From contig JAEZHP010000062.1 of the NCBI GenBank assembly GCA_023416515.1, positions 1-64,000 of the forward strand: a stretch of DNA of 64,000 bases. Reading direction: 5' to 3'. The stretch comes from Pseudomonadota bacterium. GTDB taxonomy: Bacteria > Pseudomonadota > Alphaproteobacteria > Sphingomonadales > Sphingomonadaceae. The notes beneath the pieces are model-generated. The model saw only the letters and a list, made by a program, of their open reading frames with translations, did no database searches and was not told where the DNA came from. Positions 50,639 to 60,383 of this stretch are shown here, piece by piece. A program made the position numbers and the translations under genes. Numbering within the stretch: position 1 is the first letter of the stretch; every line of letters begins with the position of its first letter.

Positions 50639-51235
50639 CTATGGAATTGAGGGGCTTGCGAGGCAAGCAATGATTTCCCTGACTCGCTCACGGGTTTCCT
50701 CCAGGCTGCCGCCCGTCGGAATGACGAAGTCGGCTCGGGCGCGCTTCTCCTCGTCGGGGAGCTGGAGAGAGAGAATCTGACAGAATTTGGCCAGCGTCAT
50801 GCCCGGCCGGGCGAGCACCCGCTCGCGCTGCACCGGTCCCGGCGCGGACACGACAGCGATCTTGTCGACCTGGCTCGCGCCGCCTTTTTCGAACAGCAGC
50901 GGAATGTCGAGCACGACCAGCGGCGCGCCCTCATTGGCGGCGAGAAAGGCACGGCGTTCGCGTCCGACCGCGGGATGGATGAGCCCTTCGAGATTCTGCA
51001 GAGCTTCGGGCTCAGCGAGCACCCGTTCGGCGAGCGCGCTGCGATTGACTCCGGCCTCGTCGGTGGTGCCGGGGAAGCACGCCTCGATGGCCGCGACCAG
51101 TTCGCCTTCAGGCCCCTGGAGCTGGTGAACGACCGCGTCGGCGTCGAACAAGGGCACGCCTTCGTCCTGGAACATTCGAGCCACGGTCGACTTGCCCATG
51201 CCGATCGATCCGGTGAGGCCGAGAATGACCGTCAT
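50639..51235 (-). CDS. coaE: Dephospho-CoA kinase
   Basis: Last step of coenzyme A synthesis: phosphorylation of the 3'-OH of dephospho-CoA. The 198-aa protein has the P-loop GLTGSIGMGKSTVARMF (6-22), DADAVVHQL, and VVLDIPLLFEKG in the middle (about 106-117), all typical. Start by 4-base overlap with the maf stop; dnaQ follows 9 bases after its stop. Confidence 0.95.
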   Translation of the reverse strand: MTVILGLTGSIGMGKSTVARMFQDEGVPLFDADAVVHQLQGPEGELVAAIEACFPGTTDEAGVNRSALAERVLAEPEALQNLEGLIHPAVGRERRAFLAANEGAPLVVLDIPLLFEKGGASQVDKIAVVSAPGPVQRERVLARPGMTLAKFCQILSLQLPDEEKRARADFVIPTGGSLEETRERVREIIACLASPSIP

Positions 51236-51834
51236 GACGTCACTATAGCGTGTCGCCGGAGCTCCTCCAGGAGCGGGATGAGGGGAAGCCCCAATATGGC
51301 GAAATGGCTGCCCTCGATGCGGTCGAACAATTGAGCGCCGATCGCCTCGGCCCGGTAAGCTCCGGCGCTGCCGAGGACGGCCTCGCCCTCGCTCGCGAGA
51401 TAGTCGTCGAGAAAGCGCTCGCTAAAGCGCCGCACCGACAGGGTCACGCTCTCCACACATCCCCACAAGCGCTCGCCGTCGCTGACGATCACCGCGCCGC
51501 TGTGAAGCCTGTGCTCGGCCCCGCGCAGGGACAGCAATTGCTCGCGTGCGCCCGCGAGGGTGCCCGGCTTGCCGAGAATCGCGCCGTCCTCGCGCTCGAG
51601 TGTCTGGTCGGAGCCGAGAACGAGCGCTCCCGCAGGCGCCGCGACGCTCTTGGCTTTAAGCTCGGCGAGCATCTCGGCCATGTCGCGGGCGTCGAATCCA
51701 CTCGCCAGCAGCCCGGCCTTGGCGCTGTCCTCGTCGAGCGGCGCCGGGACTGTTTCGAAGGGCACACCTGCCGATTCGAGCATTCGCCGCCGGGTCGGGC
51801 TTTGCGATGCGAGCAGCAGGTTCATCCTGAGCAT
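51232..51834 (-). CDS. maf: Maf-type nucleoside triphosphate pyrophosphatase
   Basis: House-cleaning enzyme that hydrolyses non-canonical or excess nucleotides. The 200-aa product has LLASQSPTRRRMLESAGVPF (residues 6-25) and LVLGSDQTLE, the two family signatures, then EAVLGSAGAYRAEAIGAQLFDRIEGSHFAILGLPL at the end. The start could be the ATG three codons in (51825). Coupled to coaE by a 4-base overlap, 13 bases after the PPSR gene. Confidence 0.92.
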   Translation of the reverse strand: MLRMNLLLASQSPTRRRMLESAGVPFETVPAPLDEDSAKAGLLASGFDARDMAEMLAELKAKSVAAPAGALVLGSDQTLEREDGAILGKPGTLAGAREQLLSLRGAEHRLHSGAVIVSDGERLWGCVESVTLSVRRFSERFLDDYLASEGEAVLGSAGAYRAEAIGAQLFDRIEGSHFAILGLPLIPLLEELRRHAIVTS

Positions 51835-51847
51835 GCCGAATGGCGGG

Positions 51848-52669
51848 TCATTGCGAGGCCTGCTCGACTCTCTCGGTCACCAGCTTGACGACCGCGAGCG
51901 AAGTCTCCTCGATCGAGCGCCTGGTGACGTCGATGACCGGCCAGCCCTGGTCGGCGAAGATCCGCCGCGCGAACGCGACTTCTGCGCTGACCGCTTCCAT
52001 ATCGACATAATCTGTCTCCGGCGGCTGGTTGAGCGCGAGCAGCCGGTTGCGACGGATCTGGACCAGCCGCTCGGGATTGGTGGTGAGTCCGACGACCAGC
52101 GGATGCTTGAGCTCGAACAATATCCGAGGCGGCGGCGATTCCTTGACCAGCGGCACGTTCGCGACCTTGTAGCCGCGGTTGGCGAGATAGATTGCCGTCG
52201 GCGTCTTCGACGTTCGCGACACGCCGGTGAGGACGATGTCCGCCTCCTCCCAATTTTCCGGCTGAAGGCCGTCGTCATGGGCGATGGTGAACTGGATCGC
52301 GTCGACTCGCGCGAAATAGGCTGCGTCCATGGCGTGCTGACGGCCGGGCCGCCCCTTGGTCGCTTCGCCGGTGACCGCCGAGAGCGCGTCGATCACCGGA
52401 TCGAGCACCGACACCGCGTAAAGACTTCGCCGCCGGCAATTCTGCTCGAGCGCTCGGCGGATCGCCGGGTTGACCAAGGTATAGAGGACGAGGCCCGGGC
52501 GCTGCTCGATCTCGTCGAGCACGCGTTCGAGATGGCCTTCGGACCGAACCATCGGCCAGAAATGGCGTATGGCGTCGACGTCGTCGAACTGGGCGAGGCA
52601 GGCCTTGGCGACGATATCGAGAGTCTCGCCGGTCGAGTCCGATAGGAGATGGAGGTGGAGCTGCTTCAC
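51848..52669 (-). CDS. Pyruvate, water/phosphate dikinase regulatory protein (PPSR, DUF299)
   Basis: Bifunctional kinase/phosphorylase that controls PEP synthase or PPDK. The 273-aa protein begins LHLHLLSDSTGETLDIVAKA and has the P-loop GVSRTSKTPTAIYLANRG (about 148-165), both diagnostic; IFADQGWPVIDVTRRSIEETS ends it. It is the homologue of the RP001 gene that flanks the origin in Rickettsia and Caulobacter. First gene of the leftward run, facing hemE across the 342-bp gap. Confidence 0.92.
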   Translation of the reverse strand: MKQLHLHLLSDSTGETLDIVAKACLAQFDDVDAIRHFWPMVRSEGHLERVLDEIEQRPGLVLYTLVNPAIRRALEQNCRRRSLYAVSVLDPVIDALSAVTGEATKGRPGRQHAMDAAYFARVDAIQFTIAHDDGLQPENWEEADIVLTGVSRTSKTPTAIYLANRGYKVANVPLVKESPPPRILFELKHPLVVGLTTNPERLVQIRRNRLLALNQPPETDYVDMEAVSAEVAFARRIFADQGWPVIDVTRRSIEETSLAVVKLVTERVEQASQ

Positions 52670-53011
52670 TTTTCCCCCGAGTCGGCTCGTTGCGGGATCG
52701 AAAGGAGGAGCTTGTGGAAAACCATGTTGAGATCGCTAGCGGAACCCTGGTCGCGCTTTCAAGGATAGCTTCCATCCCCACTCCGCACGATTCCGCCCAC
52801 AGCCGCGTCAACAGTGGACGATATTGGCCCACAGGATGTGGATAATGGGGAAGCGCCTCACGACTCGTTGGGCGGCCACGGATTCTTACCGCGTCAAGCT
52901 GTTGGCAAAAAACCCTGGAGCCAATAAGCCCCGCCTTCACGCCGCCTACTCTCTTCAACAACTCATAGATTCTAATAAGAATAGATAGAAAGAAGGGGGC
53001 GACCCGAGCCC
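52670..53011. other. Predicted chromosomal replication origin (oriC) between the PPSR gene and hemE
   Basis: This is the only gap above 300 bases in the window. It holds a perfect DnaA box (TGTGGATAA, 52837-52845), a one-mismatch box (TGTGGAAAA, 52713-52721), four GANTC sites (52789, 52862, 52881, 52968) of the kind CcrM methylates, and an AT-rich block (52959-52994, 27 of 36 bases A/T) with the hairpin ATTCT-AATA-AGAAT at 52969-52982 that could be the unwinding element. The flanking genes are those that flank the Caulobacter and Rickettsia origins, and gene orientation diverges from it. It must also carry the PPSR and hemE promoters. No CtrA-type paired TTAA sites were found. Confidence 0.72.
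52837..52845 (+). other. Consensus DnaA box
   Basis: TGTGGATAA, the exact complement of TTATCCACA, in the middle of the predicted origin. It is the only perfect copy I found in this gap. Confidence 0.75.
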
Positions 53012-54057
<1,046 letters not shown>

Positions 54058-54061
<4 letters not shown>

Positions 54062-54510
54062 CCGACTGGGAGATCACCCTCGCCGTGCTTTATCCCTGGC
54101 TGAAGGCCGCCCACATCATCTTCGTGATCTTCTGGGTCGCGGGTTTATTCCTGCTTCCGCGCTACTATATCTACCATCAGGAAGCGGCGGCCGGCTCCGA
54201 CGAGGAGGCGCGCTGGGTGGAGCGCGAGCGCAAGCTTCGCAACATCATCCTGACTCCCTCGATGATCCTCGTCTGGGTCCTCGGAATCTCTCTCGCCTTC
54301 CTCCTCAACGTCTGGGACCAGGGCTGGCTTCACGCCAAGTTGCTCTTCGTGATCGGCCTCTCGGCCTATCATGGCTACATGGTCGGCTACGGCCGGAAGC
54401 TCGCCAAGGGCCAGCGCCCGGTCAGCGGCCGGGCACTGAGGCTGATGAACGAGGTGCCGGGGATCGTCACCGCGGTTATCGTCATCCTGGTCGTCGTGAA
54501 GCCCTTCTAA
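54058..54510 (+). CDS. hemJ: Protoporphyrinogen oxidase HemJ
   Basis: Oxidises protoporphyrinogen IX in bacteria that lack HemG/HemY. The 150-aa protein has four membrane helices; the conserved His is in WLKAAHIIFVIFWVAGLFLLPRYYIYH (helix 1), and WLHAKLLFVIGLSAYHGYM carries the other conserved charged/His residues. It begins with TTG inside the hemE stop, so heme steps are translationally coupled. This hemE-hemJ-rho order is common in alphaproteobacteria. Confidence 0.9.
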
Positions 54511-54544
54511 GTCGGCATCGTAACCGCAGCTTTTTCCGAAGGCG

Positions 54545-54573
54545 TTGACTCGGCTTTGGGCGGAGCATAGGGC
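54545..54573 (+). promoter_or_regulatory. Predicted promoter of rho
   Basis: TTGACT (54545-54550) and TAGGGC (54568-54573) are 17 bases apart; CATAGG at a 15-base spacing is the alternative. A leader of about 100 bases would precede the rho ATG, where Rho autoregulation often acts. Confidence 0.4.
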
Positions 54574-54680
54574 GGAATCGGTCGTTAAACCTGCCGTCCG
54601 TGCGGGGTTCCTTCGCCTCAATCCAATTCCACTTGCGTCCGCCGGCCATCGCCCGGACTTCGTTCCACAAGAGTTTCTCT

Positions 54681-55937
<1,257 letters not shown>

Positions 55938-55956
55938 CGCGCAGTGTGGCCGTGAC

Positions 55957-56079
55957 TAAGCTGCGAGGCTAAGCCGCAGCAGCTTAGGATCGGACTCGCA
56001 CAAGCGCGGACGGCCGTAGTTTATCCTGAGCGACGAAGGGCCGTCAGGCGACAGGACCGACGCGCGGGCTTTGCCCGCG
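55957..56079 (+). terminator. Hairpin-rich region after rho
   Basis: Two stem-loops: TAAGCTGC with GCAGCTTA (55957-55964 and 55979-55986), and CGCGGGC-TTT-GCCCGCG (56063-56079). Neither has a run of T, so they are weak candidates for intrinsic termination. They may be REP-like palindromes or mark a Rho-dependent end between rho and the convergent hydrolase gene. Confidence 0.35.
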
Positions 56080-56094
56080 GGCCTCACCCTCGCC

Positions 56095-56793
56095 CTACCC
56101 CAAGTGCCGCGCGAAGAATTGCTCGGTCCGGGAGTCGGCGAGCCGCGCCGCTTCCTCGCTTCGCCTTTTCCCCATTTCCGCGGCGAAGCCGTGGTCGACT
56201 CCGGGATAAGAGTGGATTGTGACGTGCGGGTTGTCCTTCAGTCCCTCCCCAATCGCCTTCTGCGCGTCCCTGGAGACGAAATGGTCCTCCTCGGCCATGT
56301 GGAGCAGCAAGGGATTGGCGATGGCGTGCTGCTCGCCCAGGAGGCCCTCGAGGCCCACGCCGTAATAGCCGACGCTGGCATTGGCGTCGGTTCGCGCCGC
56401 CGACATGTAGGCGAGCCTCCCGCCGAGGCAGTAACCTACGACCCCGACCCTGCCGTTGTCCGGAAGCCGTGAGCGAAGGGCGCGGATCGTCGCCTCAATG
56501 TCCTTGATCGCCAGGTCCTGGTCTAGCTGGCCCATCAACTGGAGCGCGCGCTTGAACTCTTCCGGGACGTCCGGATCGAGTTCGACGCCGGGAGCGAACC
56601 GCCAGAACAGGTCGGGCGCGGCGGCGAGGTAGCCGAGTTCGGCCCAGTGATCGACCTTGCTGCGGATTCCGGGATTGATCCCGAAAATCTCCTGGATGAC
56701 GATGATCGCGCCGCGCGGCTGGCCTTCAGGCTCAGCGACATAGGCCGGGAAGCGTTCGCCGCCGTCGAATGTGGTGATCTCCATCTGCGCCAT
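56095..56793 (-). CDS. Dienelactone hydrolase family protein
   Basis: A 232-aa alpha/beta hydrolase. IVIQEIFGINPGIRSKVDHWAELGYLAAAPDLFWR (about 30-64) is the oxyanion-side motif, VGVVGYCLGGRLAYM (about 114-128) carries the nucleophile Cys in the G-x-C-x-G elbow, and YPGVDHGFA (about 200-208) the catalytic His. Carboxymethylenebutenolidase activity is the family norm, but without a catechol pathway nearby the substrate is open. AGGAGG precedes the ATG at 56793. Confidence 0.9.
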   Translation of the reverse strand: MAQMEITTFDGGERFPAYVAEPEGQPRGAIIVIQEIFGINPGIRSKVDHWAELGYLAAAPDLFWRFAPGVELDPDVPEEFKRALQLMGQLDQDLAIKDIEATIRALRSRLPDNGRVGVVGYCLGGRLAYMSAARTDANASVGYYGVGLEGLLGEQHAIANPLLLHMAEEDHFVSRDAQKAIGEGLKDNPHVTIHSYPGVDHGFAAEMGKRRSEEAARLADSRTEQFFARHLG

Positions 56794-56868
56794 CGCCGAC
56801 CTCCTGCTTGCTGTTCCGCTCCCTATAGCCATAGGATGAGTGTCGCTCGCAACAGGAGGCCTTGGCGC

Positions 56869-57102
56869 ATGAAGGTGAGTGTCGACATCGACTGCACGCC
56901 GGAGGAGGCGCGCCGCTTCCTCGGCCTTCCCGACCTTACCGCGGTTCACGAGGCCTATGTCGAGCGGATGACCAAGATGGTCACCGACGGCGCGTCGGCC
57001 GAGACCTTTGGCGAGATAATGAAAAATTGGGGGCCGATGAGTGATGCCGGCCTGGCCATGTGGCGCCAGATGGCCGAGCAGATGACGGGCAAGCGGGGGT
57101 AA
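56869..57102 (+). CDS. DUF6489 family small protein
   Basis: A 77-aa protein, VDIDCTPEEARRFLGLPDLTAVHEAYVERMTKMV then a helical C-terminus (MSDAGLAMWRQMAEQM). It matches the short sphingomonad proteins grouped as DUF6489; the function is unknown. ACAGGAGG lies 10 bases before the ATG. The open frame upstream to 56647 is not conserved and overlaps the hydrolase promoter region. Divergent from the hydrolase gene. Confidence 0.75.
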   Translation: MKVSVDIDCTPEEARRFLGLPDLTAVHEAYVERMTKMVTDGASAETFGEIMKNWGPMSDAGLAMWRQMAEQMTGKRG

Positions 57103-57111
57103 CCGGTCCTC

Positions 57112-57185
57112 CGTCATTGCGAGCGTAGCAAAGCAATCCAGAACGGAAGCTGGATTGCTTCGTCGCTCCGCTCCTCGCAATGACG
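57112..57185. repeat. REP-type long inverted repeat before mnmE
   Basis: Outer arms CGTCATTGCGAG (57112-57123) and CTCGCAATGACG (57174-57185) and inner arms AAGCAATCCAG (57131-57141) and CTGGATTGCTT (57150-57160) are perfect. This is the GTCATTGCGAGCG...GCAATCC intergenic element seen in many sphingomonad and other proteobacterial genomes. Its right end lies 6 bases before the mnmE start chosen here. Confidence 0.85.
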
Positions 57186-57191
57186 ACCAGC

Positions 57192-58472
57192 ATGCCTGAA
57201 GCCGATACCATCTACGCCCTGTCCTCAGGGCAACCTCCTGCGGCGATCTCGATCGTTCGAATCAGCGGTCCTGATTCGCTCTCCGCTGCGGGAGAACTGA
57301 CGAGAGCCAAGCTGGAGCCCCGGCGCCCGCGCGTCGTCGCGCTGCGTGCCGACGGGGACCTTCTCGACAACGCTGTCGCCCTCTTCTTCGCGGGGCCGAA
57401 CAGCTCCACCGGCGAGGATATCGTCGAGTTCCACCTCCACGGCGGCCGAGCCGTCGTGAATGCGGTTCTCGCCGCCCTCGCCCGCGATCCGCGCCTTCGT
57501 GCTGCGGAGGCCGGCGAGTTCACTCGCCGCGCTTTCGCCAACGGGCGGATCGACCTCGCCGAGGCCGAGGGGCTCGCCGATCTGCTTTCCGCGGAGACCG
57601 AAGCGCAGCGCCGCTCGGCTATGCTGCTTGCCGGCGGGTCGCTGAGCCGCGAGGTTCATGGTTGGAACGCCGAGCTTCTCCGCCTTGCCGCGGGAGTCGA
57701 AGCAATCCTCGATTTCTCGGACGAAGGCGACGTCGATCAAGGCTTGCCGGCGCATTGGCATGAGGACCTGCGCAAGCTTGGCGCCGAACTTCAGGCGGCG
57801 TTGCGCCGCCCATCGGCTGAGCGCCTGCGGGACGGTATCCGGGTCGTGCTGGCCGGGCCGCCTAATGCGGGCAAGTCGACGCTGTTCAACCGGCTGGTCG
57901 GCCGCGAAGCCGCGATTACCCATGAGGTCGCCGGGACGACCCGTGATCTCATCGAGGCTCCGGTGGCGATCGACGGCCTGCCTTTCCTGATGATCGACAC
58001 CGCGGGGCTCAGGAGCAGCGACGACGTGGTCGAGGCGATCGGAGTCGACCGAGCTCGGAGCGCCCTCGACGCGGCGGATATTGTCCTGTGGCTCGGTCCG
58101 GCAGGTGATACTCCTCGGCATCATGACGTCATCCTGGTTCGCTCCCGAAGCGACGAGCAAGTGCCTGATTCTACGGCTGATTTTCACGTGTCGGGACGTA
58201 CCGGCGAGGGCGTGGATGCGCTCGTCGCCGAGATGCTCACTCGCGCGCGGGCCGTTCTGCCAGCGACCGGGGAAGCGGCGCTTCATGCCCGTCACCGCCA
58301 GGCGCTGCAGCAGGCCCTGGACGCGCTCAATGAGGCCCAGTTCGAGCAAGACATGCTCATCGTTGCCGAAAGCCTGCGCCAGGCCCGTGCCGCCCTAGAC
58401 CGCGTTACGGGGCGTGCCGGGGTCGAAGATATGCTTGATACTCTGTTTGGCCGCTTCTGCATCGGCAAGTGA
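57192..58472 (+). CDS. mnmE: tRNA modification GTPase MnmE
   Basis: With MnmG it installs the aminomethyl-type modification on U34 of tRNAs. The 426-aa protein has the N-terminal folate-binding domain (DTIYALSSGQPPAAISIVRISG), the G domain with G1 GPPNAGKSTLFN (about 219-230), G3 DTAGL (about 266-270), and the C-terminal FCIGK whose Cys is essential. The G4 guanine motif is degenerate (VRSRSD rather than NKxD). Met at 57192 is preferred to the ATG at 57180, which lies inside the REP repeat. Confidence 0.95.
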   Translation: MPEADTIYALSSGQPPAAISIVRISGPDSLSAAGELTRAKLEPRRPRVVALRADGDLLDNAVALFFAGPNSSTGEDIVEFHLHGGRAVVNAVLAALARDPRLRAAEAGEFTRRAFANGRIDLAEAEGLADLLSAETEAQRRSAMLLAGGSLSREVHGWNAELLRLAAGVEAILDFSDEGDVDQGLPAHWHEDLRKLGAELQAALRRPSAERLRDGIRVVLAGPPNAGKSTLFNRLVGREAAITHEVAGTTRDLIEAPVAIDGLPFLMIDTAGLRSSDDVVEAIGVDRARSALDAADIVLWLGPAGDTPRHHDVILVRSRSDEQVPDSTADFHVSGRTGEGVDALVAEMLTRARAVLPATGEAALHARHRQALQQALDALNEAQFEQDMLIVAESLRQARAALDRVTGRAGVEDMLDTLFGRFCIGK

Positions 58473-58488
58473 TGTTCCACGTGGAACA
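58473..58488. other. parS centromere site 1
   Basis: TGTTCCACGTGGAACA, a perfect 16-bp palindrome of the chromosomal parS type, directly after the mnmE stop codon. ParB should load here to form the partition complex. parA and parB lie 2.5-4 kb downstream. Confidence 0.9.
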
Positions 58489-58541
58489 TTGATCCGGCAG
58501 GGGTCGAAAAGCGGCGGCCGCTGCTTTATGTCGCCACCACA

Positions 58542-60383
58542 ATGAGGAGCTACGACATCATCGTGGTCGGCGGCGGCCATGCCGGGACGGAGGCCGCAGC
58601 GGCCGCCGCACGCATGGGTGCGGCAACCGCGCTGGTCAGCTTCTCGCGCGAGCAGATCGGCGTGATGTCGTGCAACCCGGCAATGGGTGGGCTCGGCAAG
58701 GGCCACCTGATCCGCGAGGTTGACGCCTTTGACGGGCTCATTGCCCGGGCCTCCGATGCCTCGGCCATCCACTATCGAATGCTCAATGCGAGCAAGGGCG
58801 CGGCAGTTCGCGGCCCCCGGATCCAGGCAGACCGAAAGCTCTACAAGCGAGCAATCCAGGACATGCTGGCGAAGCTGGCCGAGTTGGACGTGGTCGAGGG
58901 GGAAGCAGCGTCCCTGATTCTGTCCGGGAGCGAGGTGGAGGGCGTTCGTCTTGGCGACGGCCAGGAGCTGCGCGCCAGGGCGGTGGTGCTCGCGACCGGC
59001 ACCTTCCTCGGGGGCAAGCTCTATTTCGGTCTCGACAGCCGGGGTGGCGGCCGTGTCGGCGAGCGGCCGGCGACGGCGATGGCTCACCAACTCCGCTCGA
59101 TGGAGCTGCCCATTGCCCGGCTGAAGACCGGCACTCCGCCACGGCTCGACGGTCGCACCATCGACTGGTCCGTGCTGGAACGGCAGGAATCGGACGACGG
59201 CGACTGGACGATGTCGGCAACGACCGAGGGCCGCGTAAACCCGCAGCTCTTTTGCGCGATCAGCCGGACCAACGGACGCACCCACGAGGTGGTGAGGCAG
59301 TCATTTGACCGCTCTCCCCTCTTTTCCGGCGATATCGAAGGCGTTGGTCCGCGCTACTGTCCGTCCATCGAGGACAAGGTACGCCGGTTCGGCGATCGCG
59401 ACGGACACCAGGTATTCCTCGAGCCCGAAGGTCTCGACGATCCGCTCATCTATCCCAACGGAATCTCGACGTCGCTTCCCGAGGATGCGCAGCTCGCGAT
59501 GGTCCGGACCATGGCGGGACTTGAGCAGGTACGTATCGCCCAAGCCGGCTATGCGGTTGAATATGACCATGTCGATCCGCGGATTCTCGAGCCGACGCTT
59601 GCCGTCCGCAACGTCGTCGGTCTCTATCTGGCGGGGCAGATCAACGGCACGACCGGTTACGAAGAGGCATCGGCGCAGGGCCTGGTTGCGGGTCTCAACG
59701 CCGCGGCCTGGGCCGGAGGCGGGAAGCCGGTGCTGTTCGACCGCTCGACCTCCTACATCGGTGTGATGGTCGACGACCTCGTGCTCCAGGGAGTCACGGA
59801 GCCCTACCGGATGCTGACAGCCCGCGCGGAGTACCGCCTGCGGCTTCGGGCCGATAATGCCGAATCGCGCCTGTCCGGAGCTGCCTCAGCTGCCGGCTGT
59901 CTGTCTGCGGAACGGCGCCAGCACCTGGCCCGGGACGAAGCGGAGCGCGGGCGAATTCAGGGCCTCCTTTCGCGACGAACTCGCGCCGGGGAGCTCCACG
60001 CGGATCTGCGCGACGACGGTATTGCGCGTGGCCTTGCCGAATGGCTTCGCTTCCCCCAGGTTCACGCCGAAGTGCTCAAGCGGGCCGAGCCGGAACTGCG
60101 TCATGCGACGCCGCGGCTGCTTGAGGAGATCATTCAGGATCATCGCTACGCGCCTTATCTGGAGCGGCAGGATGCCGAAGTGTCACGGCTCCAGAGCGAC
60201 GAGGCGGTGACGATCCCGTCTGAACTCGATTACGGGCGGGTGCCGGGCTTGTCGCTCGAGATGGTCGAGCGCCTGTCAGCGGCTCGCCCGTCGACGCTTG
60301 GGGCGGTGTCCCGGGTTCGAAGCATCACCCCGGCCGCGGTAGCCGCGATCCTCGTCCACATCCGCGGGCGCAAAGCCGCATGA
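58542..60383 (+). CDS. mnmG: tRNA uridine-5-carboxymethylaminomethyl modification enzyme MnmG (GidA)
   Basis: FAD-dependent partner of MnmE in U34 modification. The 613-aa product has the FAD loop VVGGGHAGTEAAAAAARMGA (7-26), the second FAD/NADH region ARAVVLATGTFLGGKLYFG near 147, family signature GPRYCPSIEDKVRRFGDRDGHQVFLEPEG (about 268-296) and the C-terminal helical tRNA-binding domain. Starts 53 bases after parS site 1 and overlaps rsmG by 4 bases. Confidence 0.97.
   Translation: MRSYDIIVVGGGHAGTEAAAAAARMGAATALVSFSREQIGVMSCNPAMGGLGKGHLIREVDAFDGLIARASDASAIHYRMLNASKGAAVRGPRIQADRKLYKRAIQDMLAKLAELDVVEGEAASLILSGSEVEGVRLGDGQELRARAVVLATGTFLGGKLYFGLDSRGGGRVGERPATAMAHQLRSMELPIARLKTGTPPRLDGRTIDWSVLERQESDDGDWTMSATTEGRVNPQLFCAISRTNGRTHEVVRQSFDRSPLFSGDIEGVGPRYCPSIEDKVRRFGDRDGHQVFLEPEGLDDPLIYPNGISTSLPEDAQLAMVRTMAGLEQVRIAQAGYAVEYDHVDPRILEPTLAVRNVVGLYLAGQINGTTGYEEASAQGLVAGLNAAAWAGGGKPVLFDRSTSYIGVMVDDLVLQGVTEPYRMLTARAEYRLRLRADNAESRLSGAASAAGCLSAERRQHLARDEAERGRIQGLLSRRTRAGELHADLRDDGIARGLAEWLRFPQVHAEVLKRAEPELRHATPRLLEEIIQDHRYAPYLERQDAEVSRLQSDEAVTIPSELDYGRVPGLSLEMVERLSAARPSTLGAVSRVRSITPAAVAAILVHIRGRKAA

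Noticed and set aside
52670..53011. CtrA-binding sites in the predicted origin
   Set aside because: No TTAA-N7-TTAA pairs are present, unlike the Caulobacter origin.
58181..58190. TTTTCACGTG inside mnmE as a fourth parS site
   Set aside because: Only one half matches; the other arm reads TCGGGA, so it is not a palindrome.
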